The notes under the pieces: generated by a model | The model's database searches: none | What the model was told of the DNA's origin: nothing | The model's input: the letters and a program-made list of their open reading frames with translations, nothing else | Position numbers and translations under genes: made by a program | NCBI GenBank assembly: GCA_028015205.1 | Contig: CM051520.1 | Coordinates: 12,434,501 to 12,498,500 of the forward strand | DNA: 64,000 nt | Origin: Mytilisepta virgata | Taxonomy: Eukaryota; Mollusca; Bivalvia; Mytilida; Mytilidae | Direction: 5' to 3' | Shown here: piece by piece, positions 13,234 to 23,705 of the stretch | Numbering within the stretch: the first letter of the stretch is position 1 | Layout: each line of letters begins with the position of its first letter

Positions 13234-15226
13234 TTAATTATTTTTTTTATTTGTAGGTAGCTAGTTTTCCATGGATTGCTGAATACAAGTAGGGGGGGCA
13301 TTGTATTTTTATTTCTCTAGATACACAAGTGACAGTAAAAGTACATTTCTACTATAATGTTTACTTCTATTGATGACGTTGTGTAAGTCACGTGACGTCC
13401 ATTTATATATGTCTGGACTTGGGGTTATTTCTTTCTTTTCGAGAGGGGACGTCGTCGGGTGAACATGGCACAGGATAATACAATTTGCTGTTTGATGTGG
13501 AAATAGTCATAAATAGAAAACGGAGTGTACGTGTACACATTTACTTATGTCACAATGAAGATTCATGTAGAAATTTGATGTCACGATTTATTTATTTAGA
13601 TTTCCGGTGCCATTTTAGCAGACGACATCTCCGTGAATAAAGTACTGTTAATTTGACGCGAAAGTTTGACATTCGAATGCAATAAATTGGTAAAATTTGG
13701 ACGAATCTTGTGTTTTATGGCGGAAAATAGCTTTTTATTTAGCACTGCGCGAACGCTATTTTCAGGAAATTGGTTGGAGTTAGCGTCATAATTTTTTCTC
13801 ATTAACAAAGCCCCGGATATCCCCTAGCTGTCTACATGTACTTTATATGCATTTACAGGTAAATTCAGTAAAACCGATGTAAATTCAGTCAAATCGAAAA
13901 AAAAGGGGGGGCTGTATTTACACATGAAAAGGTCATTTGTGCTAAAAGTTGAGGTAATTCTAGACGTACTATAAAATACCAAAATGCTACATCAAACACA
14001 AATATGAAATACTGCCAAAACGTTTCTGCGCCAAGAAAAAATAGGTTTTTTTTCAAATTTTTCAATCTTTAAAAAATTTTCATTTTTTTTCATTTTTTGT
14101 CTTACGGAAATGGAAAATAACATATTTTAAATGATTCCTGCTAAAAAATAATGCATTTTTGAAAAAATTCCATGTATTACACTTCAAATATGAAAAAAAT
14201 CATTTTCGAGAACATGACTTTGACTTTTGACCTTGACACCATTTTGAAGGTCACTTGTCCCTGGTGTCAAAACAAAAGACCCCATGCCTCTATCTTGTAC
14301 CATTATTAAGTTATTAGCCAAAAACCGTAAATTTAAGCGTTCAAAGGCCAATAACGCATAGAAGATGACGTCATACGACTTGACTTAAGGAAAACTACGC
14401 ATTGTCTCGATGTCCCCGACATTTTGCCCATTACATTTTATCAGCTATCTTCTACCGTTTCAGAGGAGATCTGATAAAAAGGAAATTTCAAAAATTAGAC
14501 CGTGACCTTGACCTTTGACCTTGACCTAATTTTACTTGGTACAAAAAATGATGCTTAAATATGAAGGCTCGTGCTTGTATCTTAACTCAAACTTAATATT
14601 TGCCTGAAAAATCAAAAGTGAAATTTATATAAAGGGAAATAACTCTTATAAGATGTCGTCAGATCCTTTTCGGCAGATGTGATTAATGTGGGCACAGATG
14701 AACCAAAGAAATTGCAAAAGGTTTCATGTCGATATCTCTTGCGGTTTTTGAGGAGATCTGATAACAAGCATAACTGTAACAGGGGAGGAAACTCTTATAA
14801 GGTACATGGGAACCCTTAGCGGCCTCACCACGTGATAGCTTATGTCTGAATGATACTTGGTACCAAATACCATCCCTATATGTCTAGTAACTTTTTCTGC
14901 AAATGACTTTGAAGTTTGGCAGACTAAGAAAGAATAATAATAATCATAAGAAATACAGTAAGGTCTTTCCTATGTAAAGGAAAGACCTTAATTTATGTGG
15001 TTGTGTTTTCGTCATAGATTTTGACTTTGAGGGAACCTTAAGGTTCATTTTGGTAATTCTAAGTGGCACACAGTCTACTTCATCAGTGGATACATCTTCG
15101 GTAGTAACGAACAGCCATATGACAATTGGGTCACGTTGCCCTAAATTTCACGCTTCATTGACTTTGGTTAAAGTTTGCATTAACATTCATTGCTGGAATA
15201 CTACAGTATATATAGACATGAAACTA

Positions 15227-15934
15227 TCAGTTGATACCACCTACTTGACAGGAAAATTTATAGGAAGCCTGCCACAACATCCATACTGAGTTCCTGTTCC
15301 ATGAATGACATGGCCGTAATAACTTTTTAAAGTCAATATGGCCACCAAAAAAAAAATGCTTATTTTCCCGCGCTCGCGCGGGTTCAATGTCTAGTAATCT
15401 TAAAAGTTTGTGTGATAGCAATTTCGCCCTGCCAACAGTAACGCACCAATTGTGAAATAATCCACCATAGGCTGGAACTTTTGGTATGTTACTGCTGAAA
15501 AAGGGAAAATTAAAATCATCACATTTGACATAAATTTTTGATTTCATTCGCCCATTATTATCTATGTACAAGTACAAATCTACATATTAAACATAAGTTG
15601 GTGTGTCTGCGGTCTGTTTAATTTCAAGCTCACTTGGATAGATGAGATGTAGGTAATCCTCGAAGTAAAGATTGTTAAGTGACAGAACATAATCTGTAAA
15701 GGACTGTGGTAGTTTCTTTTCTTTCCTCTGTGGTAGCCCCTGTAGAAGTTTAGCCTCATATGAAAACAGGAACATATTGGCAAAAAGCGGAACATAGTTC
15801 TCCCCAAAAACCTTTCCTCCAAACTCAACAAAATTTGTCGATGAGAAATTCCAGCATGTTTGCAGCATCAGTCTTAGAGTACTTTTTATTAGAATAAGTG
15901 TTTTTTTTTCTGACAAAACAAGTTTTATTTTCAT
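15227..15934 (-). pseudogene. Reverse-transcriptase relic 2, catalytic motif mutated
   Basis: The minus strand from 15934 gives AKLLQGL, then FTDYVLSLNN, LIYPSELEIKQTADTPTYV. After a frameshift near 15585 it gives LYLYIDNNGRMKSKIY, CDDFNFPFFSSNIPKVPAYG. The order matches relic 1 and supplies the palm segment missing there. The family motif YIDDVLSLNN reads FTDYVLSLNN here, so one of the two catalytic aspartates is replaced by tyrosine. The sequence loses similarity after about 15420. It is a degenerate fragment and cannot encode an active enzyme. Confidence 0.75.
15367..15382. repeat. GC-rich perfect hairpin
   Basis: CCCGCGC-TC-GCGCGGG is a 7-bp perfect stem with a 2-nt loop in otherwise AT-rich DNA, at the decayed end of RT relic 2. 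No U tract follows on either strand that would suggest a function. Confidence 0.8.
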
Positions 15935-16202
15935 CCTTATTTATTCGCTGTCAAATGATTCATTACTGAACCCACTCAAACCTTTTTAAAATTTAATATC
16001 ATTAATTGCTAAAATTACTTTCTTCCTATATGCTCTTTTTTATATATTGTATCGGTAAATGACATCAAAAAGAGCGATTGAAATTTAACGATTTTTTTTA
16101 TTACAAATTATTGTAATAATTACAAATTACTGGAAATTGTAAGAATTACAGTTTTATGTAAACCTTACACGATTTGATAATTCCACGAAATGATAAATTA
16201 AG
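15935..16202. other. No gene seen
   Basis: AT-rich, with homopolymer-like AATTATTGTAATAATTA stretches only. Confidence 0.5.
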
Positions 16203-16590
16203 TTCATAATTCGGGTCACATGAAAATATCTCGCCCTGAATATGCAGGTGAATGCTGAATTATCACGACTCTGTGTACTGCAATGAAGTTTTAAATTGGG
16301 ACCAATTTTCAAAATCGGAAAAAGATAGGGCTTGATAGTTATTCAACTGTCCTAAAAACAAATATGAAACCTTTAAGAACAGAAGGACTGTAAAACGGAT
16401 ATGAATAACCTTTTGCATGTATATATGCAACCTGATTTTGTATGTACATGTAATTTTCACAAAGCATGTCAATATAAGTTCATGATTCGGGTCACATAAA
16501 ATATATCGTCCTGAATATGCGGGGGAATGCTGAATTATCACGACTCTATGTAATGCAATACAGTTTTAAATTGGAACCAGTTTTCAATGG
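16203..16590 (+). repeat. Direct duplication of about 115 bp, 275 bp apart
   Basis: 16203-16320 and 16478-16590 share TTCGGGTCACAT, CCTGAATATGC, GAATGCTGAATTATCACGAC and CAGTTTTAAATTGG in the same order at about 85% identity. The intervening sequence is not repeated. Confidence 0.75.
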
Positions 16591-16661
16591 ATGAATCGAC
16601 CAATGAAAATGACCGTTCCATTTCTTATTCATCGCAAACAGTTTTGTCATATTATTGTGTT

Positions 16662-16762
16662 GAACATCCTTTCGCTAAGCTGGAGCACATTTAAGTGAAT
16701 TGCAGCGTGATCGAACATCCTTTCGCTAAGCTGGAGCGCATTTAAGTGTATTGCAGCGTGAT
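16662..16762 (+). repeat. 51-bp tandem duplication
   Basis: GAACATCCTTTCGCTAAGCT starts at 16662 and again at 16713. The two units differ at about two positions, so the duplication is recent. Confidence 0.9.
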
Positions 16763-17609
16763 ACCGAAGTCAGTGATACCGAGCTCGAGGCTGACCTTAA
16801 TTTAGCCAATCGCAGTTGTGAAATATATGTGTCTCACCATAGAATATATAATAAGCCGTAGCCTTACCTTATACCAGATAGACATATCTTTGTGAATCTT
16901 TAGTCCAGAAACATTAGAGAATTAACTTTCGAAAAAAAAACATGAAAAACAGATTTTAGTTTATTGTGTGGGAGGGTCGTATACAGTGTAGAAAAATCAG
17001 AAGTTTTTTTATGCTATTACAATAGGTAAGGTATATTTTATATCTTATAATATTTACAAATCTTTTATACTGCAATAAACAATAAGATTTATTGTACAAA
17101 CCTTCAACCTTTTCACTACTCTAACATTAAATACAACGGGTGCAAGTCCAGCGGTTATGTTTGACTCTATTGTCCCAAATATTACTGTAAAATATCACAA
17201 GAAAATTTCAAATGACAGAAAACATTATCTTTTTTTTCTGTAACATAACGTTTCTTTAAGGCAAAACTTAAAATATAAAATGTATCAATATGTTTTTATG
17301 TACAATATTCTATATAATACTGTCAATGGATTTGCTATAATTTTTATGCTCAAGCTAGATAATATACGCTTTATTTTTCTGCTCGTTTCATCCTCCATTC
17401 AGACTGCGAAACGAATTTAAAATGCTGCATGATTCAAAGATTTTTTTGTCACGTGATCGGACATGATAAAATCATAAACTTTCGTTTCAAGGCCAATCAA
17501 ACATTGAAAAGTGGATTCAAAATTTGAAATGACTAAAGATGCTGCGGATATCAACACAATAGTAGAAATTTAAGAAATAAATAATTTCTTTTCACCGTAA
17601 ATCCTTTTA
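16763..17609. other. No gene seen
   Basis: AT-rich stretch without recognisable exon or repeat. Confidence 0.45.
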
Positions 17610-17755
17610 GTTAAACGAAATTGGCGTAATGCACCTGCTGCGTTGTGACTTATATTTACATTTAATCCGCATACAGTACCTAGTGTTGTACACATAAATA
17701 TCATTTTATGTAAATTTAGATTTACTAACGCATTTCTCCGTAAGATACGTATGTG
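17610..17755 (-). promoter_or_regulatory. Diverged copy of the 5' flank of the second TIMP exon
   Basis: This block aligns with 21921-22075, the region just upstream of the TIMP-like start codon at 21918. Shared landmarks are TGGCGTA, ACTTATATTTA, CCGCAT, CTTTTATGTAAAT or its variant, GATTTACTA and GTAAGATA. Similarity stops at the position that corresponds to the start codon, so only the promoter and leader were kept. Read on the minus strand it carries TAAATATAAGT, a TATA-like element conserved in both copies. Whether it drives transcription is unknown. Confidence 0.5.
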
Positions 17756-18033
17756 ATAACCATTGATATGTGTATATACATATATTTTTTAGATTCAAAG
17801 TGGAAAGTCAACGAACTAATTTAACCACGCAATTTTTTATTTACCTTTCTCCAGAAGTTGTGTGTTTGTTTTGAGTTGCTTATACATAACGTATTTTTGG
17901 AGCATAATTTGTTAACAAATATGTAGTGGTTTTATAACATATATACAAATGTGTAATTGGCCATTTACATGATTAACGGTTTTTGTCGAGCCTGCGACTT
18001 TTGTTGCGGAAGCGAGAGTATAATATATATTAT

Positions 18034-18185
18034 AATCAGTCATGGTCAAAGATGTGAGATGGGACAATTCCACCCGAGGGTTCACATTTCCAGTCAGAAA
18101 CGAGGCTTGCCGAGTTTCTATTTATTGAAAATGTGAACCCGAGGGTGAAATTGTCCAGTCTCACATTTTGTACCATGACTGATTA
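18034..18185. repeat. Foldback (large inverted repeat), copy 1
   Basis: Arms 18034-18092 and 18126-18185 are inverted copies of about 60 bp: AATCAGTCATGG, GTGAGA, GGACAATT, CACCC, GGGTTCACATTT. The loop contains AGAAAC..GTTTCT, which can pair again. It is a foldback or MITE-like structure. Confidence 0.85.
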
Positions 18186-18577
18186 TTTTCTCACATTTCT
18201 CCGCTGAAAATTAAAGGTGATAAACATGGTCACCATGACACAAAAATGTGTTCTCTTAAACTAGGCGACCTAGTGCAAAATAAATTACATATTGAAAAGA
18301 TCGTATGCGTTTTGGTTTTGTACCAAAGGTACAAAACTTTAAAAAGATATCTTTTAGGCTGCGTTTCAGGGGTTTTCAAATTGAAGCGATGTTAATTTCG
18401 ACGTTGTCGTACCATTTGTGCGAAGTTGTGTGTTTTCTGACGTTCTAGCATCGTGACGTGGCGTTTTTTGCATTGTTACGTCAAGGTAGGTCATGTGATT
18501 AGAGATGCATGAATCTCACACCGGTGTCTCGCACGGAATATGACTGTCCCAAACACCTAGAAATGTGAGAATATAAT

Positions 18578-18731
18578 AATCAGTCATGGTCTTAGATGTG
18601 AGATAAGACAATTCCACCCCAGGGTTCACATTTTCCAGTCAGAAACGAGGCTTGCCGAGTTTCTGATGATAGAAAATGTGAACCCGAGGGTGGAATTGTC
18701 CAGTCTCACATTTTTTACCGTGACTGATTAT
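18578..18731. repeat. Foldback (large inverted repeat), copy 2
   Basis: The same inverted-arm structure as at 18034, 544 bp downstream, with the same AGAAACGAGGCTTGCCGAGT loop and only a few substitutions in the arms. Confidence 0.85.
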
Positions 18732-19131
18732 TTTTCTCACATTTCTCGACCGAATATTTAAAGAAATAAACATGGCCGCCATGACAAGAAAATGCGCTCT
18801 ATTAAACTAGACAACTTAGTGCAAAATACATTACATATTTGAAAAGGTCGTATGCGTTTTGGTTTTGTACCAAAGGTACAAAACTTTAAAAAGATATCTT
18901 TTATGTTGTGCTTCAGGGGTTTTCAAATTGAAGCGATGTTTATTTCGACGTTGTCGTACCATTTGTGCGAAGTTGTGTGTTTTCTGACGTTCTAGCATTG
19001 TGACGTGACGTCTTTTGCATTATTACGTCAAAGTAGGTCATGTGATGTGAGATGCATGAATCTCACACTGGTGTCTCACACGGAATATAACTGTCCCAAA
19101 CACATAGAAATGTTAGAAATAGCGATCCTAC

Positions 19132-19165
19132 ATTCCGTCGGCGTCGGCGTCGGCGGCGGCGTCAA
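19132..19165 (+). repeat. CGTCGG-type GC-rich microsatellite
   Basis: CCGTCGGCGTCGGCGTCGG followed by CGGCGGCG is a trinucleotide-derived tract leading into GTCAACATTTA. Confidence 0.85.
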
Positions 19166-19179
19166 CATTTACATTCACT

Positions 19180-19810
19180 CTGTGGTTAAAGTTTTTAAAA
19201 CATTAATTACTTTCTTAAACCATCCTGGATTTTAACCAAACCTGGTCAGAAGCTTGTTCATATTCAAAAGATAGTATCCTGAGGGAAGGTTTGTAAAAAA
19301 AATCCTATTTTCCTTATTTTACATAAAAATGGACTTAGTTTTTCTTCAAGTTAACATTACATACAGTCTGCACTTAAAGTTTTTAAAACTTAATTACTTT
19401 TTTAAACCATCCTGCATTTTAACAAAACTTGGACAGAAGCTTGTTCGTGATCAAAAAATAGTATCCAGAGGAAAATTTTGTAATATTGTTTTCCCCGTTT
19501 TTCCGTATTTTACTTAAAAATGGGCTTAGTTTTTTTAAACATTAATTACTTTCTTAAACATGCATCATCGATTTTAACCAAATTCGACATAAGCTTGTTA
19601 ATGATCAACAGATAATATCCAGAGGAAAATTTTGTAAACAAATTTTTCCCATTTTTCCCATTTTTCCGTATTTAACGTATAAATGGACTTAGTTTTTCTC
19701 CAAGTTAACATTACATACAGTCTGAAGTTAAAGTTTTTAAAACATTAATTACTTTCTTAAACCATCCTGGATTTCTACCAAACTTGGACAGAAGCTTCTT
19801 CATTATCAGT
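19180..19810 (+). repeat. Diverged tandem repeat, period about 150-190 bp
   Basis: The block TTTTTAAAACATTAATTACT, CTTAAACCATCCTG, ATTTTAACCAAA, GACAGAAGCTTGTTC and ATGGACTTAGTTTTTC recurs four times (near 19190, 19380, 19530 and 19735) with unequal spacing and substitutions. It is an old minisatellite. The open frames through it are not genes. Confidence 0.75.
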
Positions 19811-20370
19811 TAATAACATGTGAAGAAACATTATGTACATTCCACTATTACAATGAAAACATAGACAACAGCAAAATCAGGCGGGACACTGGGTTCTGTG
19901 GAACCCGTACGAAGTTTTTATATCATATATGCAATGTATGTACATTCCCCTAAAAAGAGGGTTTAATACCTATAAAGTTTACATTTCGGCCACAAAAGGA
20001 GGGGCCATTTTACTTAGCGTTTCCTTCACCCGAGGTATTTTCAAAAATTTGTCTAATGCCTTTCAAAATCTGTCCAGACCAACACAAATTTATAGGTCTT
20101 TCTTGAAGGACACTCAGAGCAAAACCATTTTTCTTCTGAAAGATAATACATTTATCACCTTTAATGTGGCAGTGATTTGTTTTTCTGAGTTCTGAGTGTC
20201 GTCCGTGAAGGTAGACAGTATTCCAAAAAAATACACAAAATGGCTGACAACAGACTAAAACCACCAATACTTTACGTCTTTTATGGTTAGAAATCTGGAT
20301 TTTATTGATAATTCAGCATTAAATGTCTGTTTCAGTGTTTGTGTGTTACTATTCGAGTTCACAACATTTC
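19811..20370. other. No gene supported
   Basis: An open frame on the minus strand at 20010-20267 has no signal, domain or splice context that I can support. A GGGACACTGGGTTCTGTGGA phrase near 19885 belongs to a repeat-like sequence. Confidence 0.4.
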
Positions 20371-20510
20371 GTCGTGTACGGTTGATAAACATTTAAACTT
20401 TACAATTAACAGTTGTAAGTGAATTAAATATTTGGGAAAATGGCTCTACTCGTTTATTTTAATCGTCGTGTAAGATTGGTAAACATTTAAACTTTACAAT
20501 TATCAGTTGT
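20371..20510 (+). repeat. 93-bp tandem repeat, left part
   Basis: One full unit (TCGTCGTGTACGGTTG..AAACATTTAAACTTTAC..CAGTTGTAAGTG..GGCTCTACTC) and half of the next, which breaks off after CAGTTGTA at about 20510. The series resumes at 21265. Confidence 0.8.
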
Positions 20511-21264
20511 ACACTTGCGACCAGTCATAATCTCTCGTCCAAGTTAACTTGCAGAACAGTTCTGAGTTCTCTTAGTTAACTTAGAGCAGTCAGGAAAAAG
20601 AATACCTCTGGTCAAGAACAATTCTGGTCAGGATCTGGTCAAGAATTAGAGCAGTACTGGTCCACGACTGCTTTTTAGAACAGCTCTGGTGAAGAATCAG
20701 AGCAGTTCTGGTTCACAACTGCCTTTTAGAACAGCTCTGGTCAAGAATTAGAACAGTCCTGGTCCATGTCTGCTTTTGCGACGATATCGCATCGTTTCAT
20801 CAATTGTATGCGAATGATCTGGACATGTAAATGTGTCACCTGTGAAATTAAATAGACTGACTCCCTACGTACATTTACGAAATAGTGGTAAATCATTCGT
20901 AGAAATAGAACCTGATCATCGGCTTTATTTCAGTGTGGTATTTTTATTTATAGTGTTACAAATAGACTTTACTGAAATTTTAAGATGGGATTTCTTATTT
21001 ATTCTAAATCCTGACTGTTACTAGAACTGTTCTAGACTATGACTGGTTATAGAACTGTTCTAGACCATTACAGGTTAGAGTTGTTCTAGACCATGGCAGG
21101 TTACAGCTGTTCTAGACCATGACAGGTTAGAGCTGTTCTAGACCATGACAGTTTAGATCAGTCAGAATCGGTCAGGATTATGTTCTAGAGCAGTCAGGAT
21201 TCTATTTTAGAGCAGTTCTAAAGCAGTCAGCAGAACTGCTCTAAGTTAACTTAGAGCAGTCAGT
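20511..21264. mobile_element. Insertion of about 750 bp splitting a tandem repeat
   Basis: The 93-bp repeat stops inside a unit at about 20510 and resumes at about 21265 within the corresponding part of a unit. The inserted sequence is built from its own short repeats: AGAACAGCTCTGGTCAAGAA types in the left half, and GTTCTAGACCATGACAGGTT types (about 30 bp period) in the right half. AGTTAACTTAGAGCAGTCAG occurs near both ends. No transposase or clean TIR was seen, so the mechanism is open. Confidence 0.55.
21235..21260. repeat. 26-bp perfect palindrome
   Basis: ACTGCTCTAAGTT is followed directly by its exact reverse complement, giving 13+13 bp without a spacer, centred on GTTAAC. A related but imperfect palindrome lies at about 20569-20590 near the other end of the same insertion. 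Confidence 0.95.
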
Positions 21265-21480
21265 GTAAGTGAATCAAATATTTGGATATGGCTCTACTAC
21301 TTTAAGTTAATCGTCGTGTAAGATTGGTAAACATTTAAAATTTACAATTAACAGTTGTAAGTGGATTAAATATTTGCCATATGGGTCTACTCCTTCAAGT
21401 TAATCGTCGTGTAAGATTGGTAATCATTTAAACTTTACAATTAACAGTTGTAAGTAAATTAAATATTTGGGAAACTGGCT
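21265..21480 (+). repeat. 93-bp tandem repeat, right part
   Basis: The tail of one unit and two further units start TCGTCGTGTAAGATTGGTAA at about 21310 and 21403. They carry AACAGTTGTAAGT and AAATATTTG in register with 20371-20510. Confidence 0.8.
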
Positions 21481-21791
21481 CTAGTCCTTTAACTTAAAAA
21501 AGGAACACTTCGTGAGCATTAACCCTAATATATATGTCTAAATTAGGAATACAATAAATACACGTTTGTATATGACCGGATATATACCCAGTTAGAAATG
21601 AATATAATTATATAATTTGAGTGTATCAATATATCATATAGACAAACGGTCTTTAATGCGTGAGAAAATTTTGAGAACTAGAAAAAAAAATTACTGTTTT
21701 AAGAACTACATAATTATTATAAATTAAGATTGCACAAATGCATACTCATATCAACTACTGAACACGAAATACGACATATAAAGAGACTTAC

Positions 21792-21918
21792 CATAGTCTG
21801 CCGCACAGAGTAGGTTCTGTGGAATCAGAGGAGCGAAGCAAGAACACGTATCTACTTTTGAAACCAAAACAGCTATGGCTATTGACAACTGCAGGAAAGT
21901 AACTACTACCGAACCCAT
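21792..21918 (-). CDS. TIMP paralogue, first exon only
   Basis: Read from ATG at 21918 to a GTAAGT donor at 21791, this exon encodes 42 residues plus one base. It gives a hydrophobic signal peptide (FLQLSIAIAVLVS), then the mature TIMP N-terminus CSCFAPLIPQ..LCAADY. The first cysteine would be residue 1 of the mature inhibitor and in known TIMPs chelates the metalloproteinase zinc. Exon length (127 nt), phase 1 and C-x-C-x10-C spacing are identical to the first exon at 52055-51929. A phase-1 G would complete V in the next exon, as in known TIMPs. No exon 2 to 5 was found downstream on this strand. It is either the start of a gene whose exons I missed, or an orphan exon. Confidence 0.7.
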
Positions 21919-22080
21919 GGTTTACCGAAACTGGCGTACTGCATCTGTGCTGCAGTGCAACTTATATTTAGATCTAAGCCGCATTTGGTATAGTTGTTAG
22001 TTTGTGCATATATTTATATATCCTTTTATGTAAATTAAGATTTACTAGCGCATTTTGCTGTAAGATATGTATGTTTTGAG
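21919..22080 (-). promoter_or_regulatory. 5' flank of TIMP paralogue exon
   Basis: Minus-strand sequence upstream of the start codon contains TAAATATAAGT about 50 nt before the ATG, and a second TATATAAATATA further out. The block is duplicated at 17610-17755, and TAAATATAAGT is preserved in both copies, which hints at a core promoter element. Confidence 0.4.
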
Positions 22081-23344
22081 AAATTTATGGTTAATCATAT
22101 GTTAACAGTTTATAAATATATTTTTGTATTAAATAATTTATTTTGCTTGCAGGATATAGGATCATATAGAATAATATTAAATAAACTCTGTATTTTATTT
22201 TGGGAATTTACAAAATGGTGGTTTGTTGTTACGACCGTATTATGTGTCAATGTCATCACGCTAATGCGCATAAAAAACTTTACTTTCACTTATAAGTTTA
22301 CCATGACTCGGAAATTCTTTTGGACAAATTACAATTATTTGTTTGAAGTAAGATTTTTTTTCTAGAGCCAATACAAGGAATGATGTAAAATGATGATTAT
22401 TTTTGCCTTCACAGAAAAATAGTAATGGAGGCTATTACATTTAACAAATAATTACTTATTCTAATTGCAAGTATATTAAATGCTACTAGTTTTGTATATG
22501 GTATTATATACCCTTTTCAAAGAAAGAAGAAAATCAAATAGTAAACTTTGAGGAAAGTGAGTACATAGGGAACAGCCTATAGGTAAAGTACAATTAGACT
22601 ACAGAAACAATAATTTTAGAATAGCCCCGGAAGGGAGTTCATTAAAGATATTTTCATTTTTTCATATTGTCATGTCATGTTCCTCGACACCCCGTGACAA
22701 CGATAGACGGGACAATGCTTACTGCAGTTACTTTACGTCGATTTTACGATTGACGCAATGACATCCTGGTCCCGCATATGGATTACTGCTGTAATTTATC
22801 ACTTCGGACGAATGTAAGTGTTGACAATTTGTGATTGAGAATAATGCTTATGAATTTCAGCTCAACCAGACAGATTTCCATCTCAAACACTGATTTATTT
22901 CAGTTTTCGAACCACAGCTAAGAACGAAAGCAATGTTTCTACAAAGCTTTATTTTGGACATCGTCCTGGAGACCATCTACATCCAGGTCTCCGTGATAAA
23001 CATATTTCTGTATCCGCAAAACATTTTGCCTTCTGAAAATTACTTGGTATCACACAACTTCCAGAAGAAGCATTAGATTCACTCCTAACGACCTACAATC
23101 ATAAAACATTGATCTTTACTACAATTAAACAGAAAATTAACCGGAAAAATTCCCCATTAAAACAAAATATGTTCATGGTCATATGTTACGAATCCGATAA
23201 GTATTGATTTCTAATACTTCCGAAGTCCCAATATCTAAATGTACCGTATTTTGTCCGGATTCCTCAAAATCAACTATAGTTCAAAGTAAAATGCTTGTCA
23301 AAAAATAAAATAAAATATAAATATGTTAGTGACTTCACTGAGTG
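22081..23344. other. No gene seen
   Basis: AT-rich. A 92-codon open frame at 22087-22365 is hydrophobic but shows no domain, signal-peptide logic or splice sites that I can support. Confidence 0.45.
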
Positions 23345-23705
23345 ATACCCCCCGCTTGCAATACTAGGGGTTGCGCTTACAAGCACATCTAAATATGATT
23401 CCCAACCTTCATATAAAGTTTCATCAAATTCCATTTAACGATTAAGGAGGAGTTTCGCTTACAAACTTTAAACATATAAAACCATTAAGTTGGATTATCT
23501 CCCTTTGCAAGCATGCGGCGATAATTATCTTGCTTCATGATGCCCAACCTTCATATAAAGTTTTCATTAAAATCCATTTTGAACGGTTAATGTGCAGTTG
23601 AGCTTACAAGGTACCTGGGCGGATGGACGGACAGACGGACAGAAAGACGAACGGACAGACAAGGTGATTCCCATATACCCCCCAAACTGTGTTTGCAGGG
23701 GGTAT
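23345..23705. mobile_element. MITE of about 360 bp with imperfect TIRs and a GGACGGACA tract
   Basis: The left end ATACCCCCCGCTTGCAA and the right end TTTGCAGGGGGTAT are inverted and imperfect. Inside, CCCAACCTTCATATAAAGTT recurs 142 bp apart (23401 and 23543). A GGATGGACGGACAGAC microsatellite occupies 23621-23661. The layout matches a class of short elements widespread in molluscs, as I recall it. Open frames across it are incidental. Confidence 0.65.

Larger units (their letters stand above)
12912..14990. mobile_element. 2.1-kb non-autonomous element with 15-bp perfect TIRs
   Basis: TAAGGTCTTTCCTTT at 12912-12926 recurs as a perfect inverted copy at 14976-14990. The right end is also a hairpin, because a second TAAGGTCTTTCC lies just inside it at 14959-14970. 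The interior carries an inverted repeat, a (GTTT)n tract and CCTTGACCTTTGACC-type phrases, but no transposase frame. A target-site duplication is not clear. It is probably a long MITE or foldback-class element. Confidence 0.6.
18034..19115 (+). repeat. Tandem duplication of a 540-bp foldback module
   Basis: 18034-18577 and 18578-19115 are tandem copies at roughly 90% identity. Both carry the foldback, then TTTTGGTTTTGTACCAAAGG, the GACGTTGTCGTACCATTTGT segment, TGACGTTCTAGCAT, and a closing TGTCCCAAACAC..TAGAAATGT. There is no coding potential. Confidence 0.85.

Noticed and set aside
20010..20267. Second exon of the TIMP paralogue on the minus strand
   Set aside because: VFFWNTV looked superficially like VFFGKV, but no acceptor gives the required phase and the rest does not fit the family.
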